DNA of 64,000 bases, from the NCBI GenBank assembly GCA_047610385.1, contig JBLGAC010000003.1, positions 62,001-126,000 of the forward strand, written 5' to 3'. Source of the stretch: JBOCEF01 sp047610385. Its GTDB lineage: Bacteria > Pseudomonadota > Alphaproteobacteria > Rhodobacterales > Rhodobacteraceae. A program made the position numbers and the translations under genes. The notes under the pieces are model-generated. The model searched no databases. It saw only the letters and a program-made list of their open reading frames with translations, and was not told where the DNA came from. Shown here one piece after another: positions 26,659 to 34,018 of the stretch. Within the stretch, counting starts at the first letter, position 1, and each line of letters starts with the position of its first letter.

Positions 26659-27581
26659 CGCCCGGTTTCACCCGGCGGGGGCAGGCCGACCATGGCGCGG
26701 ATGTCGGCCGGGGTCGCACCTGCGCCGCGCAGCTCCGCCAGCCCCTGATCGTGATCGCGTTTGGCCAGCCTGCGTCCCCCTGCGTCGCGGATCAGCCGGT
26801 GGTGGCGCCAGATCGGGACCGGCAGATCCAGCAGCGCCTGCAGCAGCCGGTGCACCGGGGTGGCGTGGAACAGATCGCGCCCGCGTGTGACATGGCTGAT
26901 CCCCTGCGCCGCGTCGTCGACGGTGACCGAGAGGTGATAGCTCGTTCCCGCATCCTTTCGCGCCAGCACCACGTCGCCGCAACGATCGGTCAGCCAGTCG
27001 GGGCACAGGCGCTGCGGGCCGGTCTGGCCTTCGGGGCCTTGGTCCAGCTCCTGCCACTCCAACGCGCGCACGGCCTTTTGGCCGCCAAGCGCGTCGATCG
27101 CGGCGGGCATGTTCAGCCTGAGCGCGGCGCCCTTAGGCCAAGGCGGGCCCACGGGGGCGGCGGGGCGGCAGGTTCCGGGATAGGGGGCGCCGTCGGGCCC
27201 GCCATGCGCGTCTGCGCTGCCTTCTTGCGGGGCGTCCAGCGCGCCTGCAATGTCGCGCCGGGTGCAGGCGCAGGGGTACAAAAGCCCGATCCCCCCCAGC
27301 CGTGCCAGCGCCGCGTCGTAGGCGCCCATGCGCGCCGATTGCCGCCAGGGCGGCGCATCCCAGCGCACCCCCAGCCAGGCCAGGTCTTTGAGGATCGCGG
27401 CCTCATGTTCGGGGCGGGCGCGGGCGCGGTCGATGTCCTCAATGCGCAGCAAAAACTGCCCGCCCGCTGCGCGCGCTGTGTCATGGGCCAGCATGGCCGA
27501 ATAGCCATGGCCCAGATGCAGCCGCCCGTTGGGTGACGGCGCGAACCGCCCGATATGGGGTGCATGTGCGCTGATGTTCAT
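26640..27581 (-). CDS. gluQ: Glutamyl-queuosine tRNA(Asp) synthetase
   Basis: Truncated GluRS paralogue that attaches glutamate to queuosine at position 34 of tRNA-Asp. The 313-aa protein has IGRFAPSPNGRLHLGHG (HIGH-like motif) at the N-terminus, zinc-ligand residues in YPCACTRRDI and LAKRDHDQGL in place of KMSKS, and it lacks the anticodon-binding domain of GluRS. The open frame begins at 27728, but the methionine at 27581 starts the conserved core. It ends inside the AT-rich palindrome and converges on the AbrB-family gene. Confidence 0.92.
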   Translation of the reverse strand: MNISAHAPHIGRFAPSPNGRLHLGHGYSAMLAHDTARAAGGQFLLRIEDIDRARARPEHEAAILKDLAWLGVRWDAPPWRQSARMGAYDAALARLGGIGLLYPCACTRRDIAGALDAPQEGSADAHGGPDGAPYPGTCRPAAPVGPPWPKGAALRLNMPAAIDALGGQKAVRALEWQELDQGPEGQTGPQRLCPDWLTDRCGDVVLARKDAGTSYHLSVTVDDAAQGISHVTRGRDLFHATPVHRLLQALLDLPVPIWRHHRLIRDAGGRRLAKRDHDQGLAELRGAGATPADIRAMVGLPPPGETGRRLFAE

Positions 27582-27801
27582 GCCCCTTCGCCTAGCACCG
27601 CGGGGCGGCGCGATCCAGCGCCGCGACCAGCAGCTGGTCTGGCTGAACGGCATGACCCGCGCGCCGGTGGCAGGCCGTGTCCCAATCGTCATCACGGGCC
27701 CCGCGCCTGACCGACGGCAAGATTGCATATTTTGAACTGATGCACTTCAAGGTGACGGGCGATATGTGACCCCCCGCCTTGATCGTCCGGAGACCCCATT
27801 C

Positions 27802-28638
27802 ATGACCACGCCCCCCAAAGACGCCCCCGCGCTGGTGCTGCACGACCGGATCGATCCGTGGCAGATCGGTGCCTTGCACGCTACGCTGGATCTGCCGGGC
27901 GCTGCGCCGGGCGTGGGCGATCCGCTGCCGCCGCTGTGGCACTTTGTTCAGTTCCGTGAGGCGCGGCCCCGATCCGATCTGGGCGGCGACGGGCATCCCA
28001 AACTGGGCGGGTTCATTCCTGATTTTGGGCTGCCGCGGCGAATGTGGGCGGGTGGGCGGCTTACGTTCCTTGCGCCTCTGCTGGTTGGCGATGCGGCGAC
28101 GCGCCGGTCCACGGTGCTGAAAACCGCGCTGAAGGATGGGCGCAGCGGGCGGCTGGCCTTTGTGACGGTCTTGCATGAAATCACCGGCCCCGCGGGGCTG
28201 GCGATCCGCGAGGAACAGGACATCGTTTACCGTGAGGCGCACGACCCCGATGCCCCCGCCCGTGCTGCGCCCCCGCCCGCGCCCCAGGATGCTGCGTGGA
28301 TGGCTGAGAGGGCCGCCGATCCGACGCTGCTGTTCCGGTATTCCGCGCTCACGTTCAACGGGCACCGCATCCATTACGATCTGGACCATGCCCGCCATAC
28401 CGAAGGCTATGACGGGCTGGTGGTGCATGGGCCGCTGCTGGCGCAGTGCATGGCCGATCTGGCGCGCACCTGCGAGGGCCGCCCGTTGGCCGCGTTCAGC
28501 TTTCGCGCCGTGTCGCCAGTGACCCATGGGGCCGGTTTTGCCATCTGTGGGATGCCCGATGGCACTGACGCCGCGCGGCTTTGGGTGCGCGGCCCCGGCG
28601 GGGGGCTGGCGATGGAGGGGACAGCGCAGTTTGCCTGA
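27802..28638 (+). CDS. MaoC/HTD2-type hydratase, mesaconyl-C4-CoA hydratase-like
   Basis: Double hot-dog protein of 278 aa. The N-terminal FAS1-type dehydratase-like half includes LPPLWHFVQFRE and GFIPDFGLPRRMWAGG; the C-terminal half has TFNGHRIHYD and VVHGPLLA, the active-site region of fungal HTD2-like and bacterial mesaconyl-C4-CoA/itaconyl-CoA hydratases. The expected reaction is reversible hydration of an enoyl-CoA made from a C4-C5 dicarboxylate. The ATG at 27802 (after CCGGAGA) is preferred to the one at 27766. It stands upstream of the aminotransferase with no other pathway gene nearby. Confidence 0.8.
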   Translation: MTTPPKDAPALVLHDRIDPWQIGALHATLDLPGAAPGVGDPLPPLWHFVQFREARPRSDLGGDGHPKLGGFIPDFGLPRRMWAGGRLTFLAPLLVGDAATRRSTVLKTALKDGRSGRLAFVTVLHEITGPAGLAIREEQDIVYREAHDPDAPARAAPPPAPQDAAWMAERAADPTLLFRYSALTFNGHRIHYDLDHARHTEGYDGLVVHGPLLAQCMADLARTCEGRPLAAFSFRAVSPVTHGAGFAICGMPDGTDAARLWVRGPGGGLAMEGTAQFA

Positions 28639-28707
28639 CCGCGATTGACGCGGGCGCCGCTGCGCCGCAAAACTGCCCTCCCCACGCGCCCCGAAGGAAC
28701 CTCGCCC

Positions 28708-29841
28708 ATGTCCGACGCTCCCCATTCCGGCCCCCGCCTGACACCGTTGGCTGACAGCCTGCCCTCCGCAGTCCCCTTCGTGGGGCCCGAGGCGCAGGAG
28801 CGATCCCGCGGCAAGCCGTTCCGCGCGCGCATCGGCGCCAATGAAAGCGTCTTTGGCCCGTCCCCCAAGGCCCGCGCCGCCATGGCTGCTGAGGTTGAAA
28901 GCGGTGTCTGGAAATACGCCGATCCCGAAAGCTATGATCTGCGCGAAGCGCTGGCCGCCCACCATGGGGTGGGGATGGAAAACATCGTGGTTGGCGAAGG
29001 CATTGACGGCCTTCTGGGCCTGTTGGTGCGGCTGGTGACGGGGCAGAACACGCCGGTGATCACCTCGGACGGGGCGTATCCGACGTTCAATTACCATGTG
29101 GCAGGCTTTGGCGGGCGGCTGGTGAAGGTCCCCTATGCCGGGGACCATGAAGACCCCGACGCGCTGATGGCGGCGGCCAAGCTGACCGGGGCGCCGCTGG
29201 TCTATTTCTCAAACCCTGACAACCCGATGGGGTCGTGGCACAGCGCGGGCGCGGTGCAACGCATGATCGAGGCGGTGCCCACCGGCGCAATCTTGTGCCT
29301 CGATGAGGCTTATGCCGAATGCGCGCCCGAAGGGACCATGCCCCCGATCGACGTCGCGGACAGCCGCGTGATCCGCATGCGGACCTTCTCAAAGGTCCAT
29401 GGCCTCGCGGGCGCGCGGATTGGCTATGCCATCGGCGCGGCACCAATGATCAAGGCGTTCGACAAGGTGCGGAACCATTTCGGCATCAACCGCGTGGGGC
29501 AGGTCGGCGCGCTGGCGGCCTTGCAGGACACCGATTGGGCGGCGCAGACGGTGGCGCAGATCGCCGCGGCGCGGGATCGGATCGGGGACATCGCGCGCGC
29601 GAACGGGCTGACGCCGCTGCCGTCGGCGGCCAATTTCGTGGCGATTGATTGCGGGTCCGATGGCGATTTCGCCCGCGCGGTGCTGGGCGGACTGATCGCG
29701 CGGGACGTGTTCGCGCGCATGCCATTTGTGGCGCCGCAGGACCGCTGCATCCGCATTTCCGCAGGCACGGAAGATGACCTTGCGGCACTTGCCGCAGCCT
29801 TGCCGCCCGCGCTGGCCGATGCCCGCGCCACGCGTGGGTGA
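28708..29841 (+). CDS. PLP-dependent aminotransferase, HisC-like
   Basis: Fold-type I aminotransferase of 377 aa related to histidinol-phosphate aminotransferase. It has RIGANESVFGPSP near the N-terminus, YFSNPDNPMGS, LDEAYAE and the PLP lysine in TFSKVHGLAGARIGYA (about residue 229). The start at 28708 is chosen because GAAGGAAC precedes it and the earlier ATG (28645) lies in a run with no family similarity. Histidinol-phosphate is one possible substrate; aromatic amino acids are another, since several Rhodobacterales carry more than one HisC-type gene. It is not clustered with his genes apart from hisI 3 kb away. Confidence 0.85.
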   Translation: MSDAPHSGPRLTPLADSLPSAVPFVGPEAQERSRGKPFRARIGANESVFGPSPKARAAMAAEVESGVWKYADPESYDLREALAAHHGVGMENIVVGEGIDGLLGLLVRLVTGQNTPVITSDGAYPTFNYHVAGFGGRLVKVPYAGDHEDPDALMAAAKLTGAPLVYFSNPDNPMGSWHSAGAVQRMIEAVPTGAILCLDEAYAECAPEGTMPPIDVADSRVIRMRTFSKVHGLAGARIGYAIGAAPMIKAFDKVRNHFGINRVGQVGALAALQDTDWAAQTVAQIAAARDRIGDIARANGLTPLPSAANFVAIDCGSDGDFARAVLGGLIARDVFARMPFVAPQDRCIRISAGTEDDLAALAAALPPALADARATRG

Positions 29842-29863
29842 CATTCGGGTGACAAGCGGCGCC

Positions 29864-29885
29864 CAGAATTTTAGCTAAAATTCTG
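29864..29885. repeat. AT-rich perfect palindrome downstream of the aminotransferase
   Basis: 22-bp perfect palindrome CAGAATTTTAG-CTAAAATTCTG, 23 bases after the aminotransferase stop codon. It resembles the palindrome at 26636-26658 in length, arms (CAGA...TCTG) and right flank (CACCCGG). It could be a terminator stem or an operator. Confidence 0.7.
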
Positions 29886-29994
29886 CACCCGGCCCGACCG
29901 GCTGCGCCCCCATGCCGCCTGTTGCGCGGGGCCGTAGCCTTGCCAACTGCACCGCGCGCCGTCTGGCGTCTGTCCGTCCGGAGGCCTTTGCGCC

Positions 29995-31299
29995 ATGACA
30001 TCCAGCCTGCCGACCCAGCATGACCACCGCCACGCGCTCGCCAACGAATTGCACGCCCGCCCGTTCCCGGAGCTGCGCGCGCCCTGCCGCGCCGTGCATC
30101 TGGCGTTCATGCAGTCCAACCTTGCGGCTGAGCGGGACCCCGAAACCGACCGCGCCCATCTGCGCGCGCTGCTGGACCGCCACGGCGCCCAGCACCCCGC
30201 GCCGGGGGCTGATCATTGGATGGGGCGGCTTGGGCGTGCAGAGCTGAAATGGGAACGGCACACCGAATTCGTCACCTACACCCTGTTTCTGGATGGCGAG
30301 GGCGAGGTTCCCTTTGACGGTGCGCCGCTGGCGCTGTTGCCGCGCGACTGGCTGGACAAGGCGCCGGGGGTGGTGGTGTCAGCGTCGCTCGTGCACATCG
30401 CCGCCGCCGCACCGGGCCAGGACCCTGAGGAGGTGCTGGTCGCCGGGCTTGAGGATCATTTCGTGCGCGAAAGCCTCGCGGTCGCGCGCATTCTTGACGG
30501 CGACACCATCGCGGGCAGCGATTTCCGCATTCATGAGGACGGGATGAGCCGCATCCTCGTGATCGCATCGCCTGAGCTTGGCCCCCGGCGGCTCGGCCGT
30601 TCGGTGCAGCGCTTGATGGAGATGGAGACCTACGCGTCAATTTCCATGCTGACCCTGCCGGTGGCGCGCCGGGTGTCCGGCCGCCTGGCGGAGATTGACC
30701 GCGAATTGTCCACCTTGGCCCAAAGCATCGCAGCCGATGGCGCCACCGCGCGGGAACAATTGCACGCGCTGACCTCCCTGTCCGCGGAGATCGAGCGGAT
30801 GAGCGCCGAGAGCGCGTTTCGCTTTGGCGCCGCCCAGGCCTATGAGGCGATCGTGGCCGAGCGGATTGACGTGTTGCGCGAAACCCGCCTGCACGGCCGC
30901 CAGACCATGCGCGAATTCATGCTGCGCCGCTACAAGCCTGCCATGCGCACCTGCCGCGCGGCTGAGCGCCGTCTGGCCGAATTGTCCGACCGCGCGGCGC
31001 GCATCGCCAACCTGCTGCGCACCCGGGTCGATGTGGGCATGACCGCGCAAAATCAGGCGCTGCTGGAAAGCATGGACCGCCGCGCTGCCTTGCAGCTGCG
31101 CCTGCAGGAAACCGTCGAAGGGCTGTCGGTGGTGGCGATCAGCTATTACGCGGTCAGCCTGGGCGCTTATATGCTGGCGCCGGTGGCCAAGGGGCTGGGG
31201 GTGGACAAGCCGCTGCTGGTCGCGCTGATCGTCGTGCCGGTGGTGCTGTCGGTCTGGGGCTTTATGCGCCGGGTGAAGAAGAAAATCGGCGGGCATTGA
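29995..31299 (+). CDS. DUF3422 family membrane-anchored protein
   Basis: 434-aa protein of a widespread but uncharacterised proteobacterial family. It opens with HRHALANELHARPFPEL, the hallmark of DUF3422, and carries WERHTEFVTYTLF. The middle (about residues 220-370) is rich in heptad-like leucine/arginine patterns and probably coiled coil. Two C-terminal hydrophobic segments, around VVAISYYAVSLGAYML and LLVALIVVPVVLSVWGFM, end in a basic tail. It is probably a cytoplasmic domain anchored at the C-terminus. No function is known. Confidence 0.88.
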   Translation: MTSSLPTQHDHRHALANELHARPFPELRAPCRAVHLAFMQSNLAAERDPETDRAHLRALLDRHGAQHPAPGADHWMGRLGRAELKWERHTEFVTYTLFLDGEGEVPFDGAPLALLPRDWLDKAPGVVVSASLVHIAAAAPGQDPEEVLVAGLEDHFVRESLAVARILDGDTIAGSDFRIHEDGMSRILVIASPELGPRRLGRSVQRLMEMETYASISMLTLPVARRVSGRLAEIDRELSTLAQSIAADGATAREQLHALTSLSAEIERMSAESAFRFGAAQAYEAIVAERIDVLRETRLHGRQTMREFMLRRYKPAMRTCRAAERRLAELSDRAARIANLLRTRVDVGMTAQNQALLESMDRRAALQLRLQETVEGLSVVAISYYAVSLGAYMLAPVAKGLGVDKPLLVALIVVPVVLSVWGFMRRVKKKIGGH

Positions 31300-31375
31300 C
31301 TGTCTTGCGCGGCTTTCACACCGCGCCAGCCCGTGGCAAGATCAGTCGTTCATTTCCAGCGACCGGAGCCACGCC

Positions 31376-32140
31376 ATGCCGATGACGTTGAAAGCCAAGC
31401 TTGCCGATCCCTCTTTGCGGCTGAACGCTCAGCTCTGCGTGATCCCGTCGGCGACGGTCACACAGGCGATCGCCGCTGCCGGGGCGGATCTGGTGATCAT
31501 TGATCAAGAGCACGCGCCCTCCGGGCTTGAAACCGTGCATGCGATGATCGCGGCGACGCAAGGAACGACCTGCGCGCCGATCGTGCGCATCCCCTCGATC
31601 GACGAAATTGCGGTGAAGAAGGCCTTGGATGCGGGCGCGGAGGGGATCTGCTTTCCGCTGTTGCGCAGCGCGGCGGATGCGGCGCGCTGCGTCGCCTCGC
31701 TGCATTACCCGCCCAATGGCACGCGCGGCTGGGGCCCTTTCATCGGCCATTCGCGATGGGGCATGTCTATGCAGGAGTATTGCGCCGAGGCGGAAAAGAA
31801 CCTCGTGGCCCTGATGACCATCGAAACCGTCGAGGCGCTGGCGTGCATTGAGGACATCTGCCGCGTGCCGGGCGTTGATTGCGTGATCGTCGCGCCGTTC
31901 GATCTGTCGACTGATCTGGGTGTTTCGGGCCAGTTCGACCATCCCGACTTTCTGGCCGCCGTCGCGCGCATTGAAACCGCGGCCAACACCGCCGGCATCC
32001 CGCTGGCCGGGCTTGCGCTGGCGCGCCCGCAGGCTGAGGCGTTGATCGCCAAAGGCTACCGCATCATCGCAGGCTTCGACATATTGTTGCTGAAGGGTGC
32101 CGTGGCGCAATCCATTGACTGGACCCGTGGGGCGGGCTGA
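31376..32140 (+). CDS. HpcH/HpaI family class II aldolase
   Basis: Metal-dependent pyruvate aldolase of 254 aa, in the family of 4-hydroxy-2-oxoheptanedioate and 2-keto-3-deoxy-L-rhamnonate aldolases. Visible elements are VIIDQEHAPSG (catalytic His region), IVRIPS, GICFPLLRS, the metal ligand Glu in MTIETVEAL and Asp in VIVAPFDLSTDLG. It would cleave a 4-hydroxy-2-oxoacid to pyruvate and an aldehyde. The start ATG at 31376 is preceded by GACCGGAG. Its substrate cannot be told from sequence, and no catabolic partners are adjacent. Confidence 0.85.
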   Translation: MPMTLKAKLADPSLRLNAQLCVIPSATVTQAIAAAGADLVIIDQEHAPSGLETVHAMIAATQGTTCAPIVRIPSIDEIAVKKALDAGAEGICFPLLRSAADAARCVASLHYPPNGTRGWGPFIGHSRWGMSMQEYCAEAEKNLVALMTIETVEALACIEDICRVPGVDCVIVAPFDLSTDLGVSGQFDHPDFLAAVARIETAANTAGIPLAGLALARPQAEALIAKGYRIIAGFDILLLKGAVAQSIDWTRGAG

Positions 32141-32156
32141 TCTGCAGCCCTGCCCG

Positions 32157-32942
32157 TCACCAGCGCGCCTTTAACCGACGTTCAAACCACCGCACGCCTT
32201 GGCTGACCGCAAGGATCAGCAGGGTGTATTCCAGCACCAGCACGGTATAAATCTCCAACGGTCGGTATTCGGTGACCACCAGTTCATTGGCGCGGCGGGT
32301 CAGTTCCTGCATCCCGATCACCGACACCAGCGCTGACATCTTAAGCATATAGGCGAACTGGTTGGCCAAGGGCGGCAGGATCAGCCGCAGCGCCTGGGGC
32401 ATCACCACCAGCCGCATGGTTCGGATCCATGACAGGCCCAAGGTGCGCGCCGCCTCGGTCTGACCTTTGTCGACGCCTTGGATGCCGGACCTGAAAATCT
32501 CAGCCTCAAAGGCACTGTCGGAGATCGCCAGCGCCAGCACCCCGGCCCAGAACACATTGATGGCGATGCCTGCCACCACCGGCAGCCCGTAATAGACCCA
32601 CAGGATCAGCACCAGGATCGGCACCGCGCGGACGATTTCGACATAGCCGAGGTTGAACCGGCGGCCCCATTTGTTCTCAGTGATCGCGGGCAGCGCGACC
32701 AGCAGCCCCAGCGTCACTGAGATCGCCATCGCCACCGCCGACAACAAGATGGTGTCGCCAAGCCCGCCGATCAGGAACCACAGATTGATGCGGCCCGCCT
32801 CAGTGAAGGGCGACACCACATACCAGCCCCAGCCGCCGCCCCCGGTTCCTGCGCCGCAGCCGGTCAGCGCCAGAAGCGCCCCGAGGGCGGCGAGCATGCG
32901 AAAGTGGCCCATGGCGGGCAGGCGGCGTCGGCGCATGGTCAT
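32157..32942 (-). CDS. Polar amino acid ABC transporter permease with lipobox-like N-terminus
   Basis: Inner-membrane permease of the HisM/GlnP family (261 aa). The core has LGDTILLSAVAMAIS, RAVPILVLILWVYYGLP and the EAA loop (EAARTLGLSWIRTMRLVVMP) that docks to the ATPase, followed by ANQFAYMLKMSALVSVIG. The first 35 residues are unusual: LGALLALTGCGAG looks like a lipoprotein signal with lipobox (L-T-G-C), followed by a glycine run and WGWYVVSPFTEAG. It is divergent from a solute-binding protein gene 224 bases away; no ATP-binding subunit is in the window. The ATG at 32942 or at 32906 (MGHFRML) could be the start. Confidence 0.88.
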   Translation of the reverse strand: MTMRRRRLPAMGHFRMLAALGALLALTGCGAGTGGGGWGWYVVSPFTEAGRINLWFLIGGLGDTILLSAVAMAISVTLGLLVALPAITENKWGRRFNLGYVEIVRAVPILVLILWVYYGLPVVAGIAINVFWAGVLALAISDSAFEAEIFRSGIQGVDKGQTEAARTLGLSWIRTMRLVVMPQALRLILPPLANQFAYMLKMSALVSVIGMQELTRRANELVVTEYRPLEIYTVLVLEYTLLILAVSQGVRWFERRLKARW

Positions 32943-33166
32943 ATCCTAAGTCAGGGGCGCGAAAACGCGCGGCGGGCCCCCGGTCGGGCGCTCAGTACAG
33001 CGGTGCAACCTAGCGGATCATGTGCGCGCGGCAACCCGCAGCCGCCGCCCGCGGTGCGGCATGACGCGATTGCGACGCGACTTTCGGCCCTCAGATGCTA
33101 TGTTGGGTCAGACGTGCAATACCGCGGATGTGCCGTGGCGCCGTCGATCGAAAACGGAGACCTCAG

Positions 33167-33946
33167 ATGATCAAACGTATTTCTGCCCTCGCCCTGTCCG
33201 CCGCACTTGCGCTTTCGGCGCTGCCGGCGTCAGCGCAATCGGCGCTCAATGACATCCTCAGCGGGGGCGTGCTGCGGGTTGGCACCACCGGTGACTGGAA
33301 CCCGATGACCATGAAGGACCCGGCGACGAATTCGTACAAGGGTTTTGACATCGACGTGATGGAGGCGCTGGCCTCTGACCTCGGTGTGACGCTGGAATTC
33401 GTGCCCACCGACTGGAAAACGCTGGTGAATGGCGTGGTTGCGGGCAAATACCACATGACGGGCTCGGCCTCGATCAGCGCGGCGCGCATGAAGGTCGCGG
33501 GCTTTTCGGACAGCTACATCGCCGTCGAAATTCTGCCCTTCACCACCAAGGACGCCGCCAGCCGGTTTGACGGTTGGGACAGCGTGAACATGGCTGGCGT
33601 CACCGTCGCCACCACCCTTGGCACCACTTTTGAGAAATACGCCAAGGCCTGGTTCCCCAACGCTGAGATCAAGGTCGTAGAGGCCCCGGCCCGCGGCTAT
33701 CAAGAAGTGTTGGCGGGGCGCGCGGATGTGTTCATCACGTCGAACATCGAAGGCGCGACGCTGATGGAAAAATTCCCGCAGGTCACGCCGGTGACAGTGG
33801 ATGCGCCGCGCGCGCCCTCGCCCATCGCGATGCTGTTGCCGCAGAGCGATCAGGTCTGGATCAACTACGTGAACAACTGGATCAAGATCAAAGAGGCTGC
33901 AGGCTTCTTCGACGAGACGGCCGTCAAATGGGGTCTGGCCGACTGA
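33167..33946 (+). CDS. Amino acid ABC transporter substrate-binding protein (SBP family 3, PheC-like)
   Basis: Periplasmic binding protein of 259 aa. Cleavable signal peptide ends ALPASAQS; the mature protein begins with LSGGVLRVGTTGDWNPMT, then YKGFDIDVMEALASDLGV, the family 3 signature. The close resemblance to cyclohexadienyl dehydratase PheC (GVLRVGTTGDY at the same place) leaves open an enzyme rather than transport role. The ATG at 33167 follows CGGAG. It is divergent from the permease gene, the likely partner, and followed by a strong terminator. The missing ATPase must be encoded elsewhere if this is a transporter. Confidence 0.87.
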   Translation: MIKRISALALSAALALSALPASAQSALNDILSGGVLRVGTTGDWNPMTMKDPATNSYKGFDIDVMEALASDLGVTLEFVPTDWKTLVNGVVAGKYHMTGSASISAARMKVAGFSDSYIAVEILPFTTKDAASRFDGWDSVNMAGVTVATTLGTTFEKYAKAWFPNAEIKVVEAPARGYQEVLAGRADVFITSNIEGATLMEKFPQVTPVTVDAPRAPSPIAMLLPQSDQVWINYVNNWIKIKEAAGFFDETAVKWGLAD

Positions 33947-33968
33947 TCTGATCAAATGCAATGATCAA

Positions 33969-33998
33969 GGGGGCGGCGCATGCGCCGCCCCCTTTTTT
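33969..33998 (+). terminator. Strong intrinsic terminator of the binding-protein gene
   Basis: Perfect 24-bp palindrome GGGGGCGGCGCA-TGCGCCGCCCCC followed by TTTTTT (33993-33998). It overlaps the earliest possible start codon (33980) of the next ORF, an argument for that gene's later start at 34019. Confidence 0.92.
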
Positions 33999-34018
33999 AT
34001 GAGTTGAGCTTGAAACTT

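Noticed and set aside
33095..33166. Upstream extension of the substrate-binding protein to 33095
   Set aside because: The extension has no signal peptide character; the ATG at 33167 has a ribosome binding site and starts a normal signal sequence.
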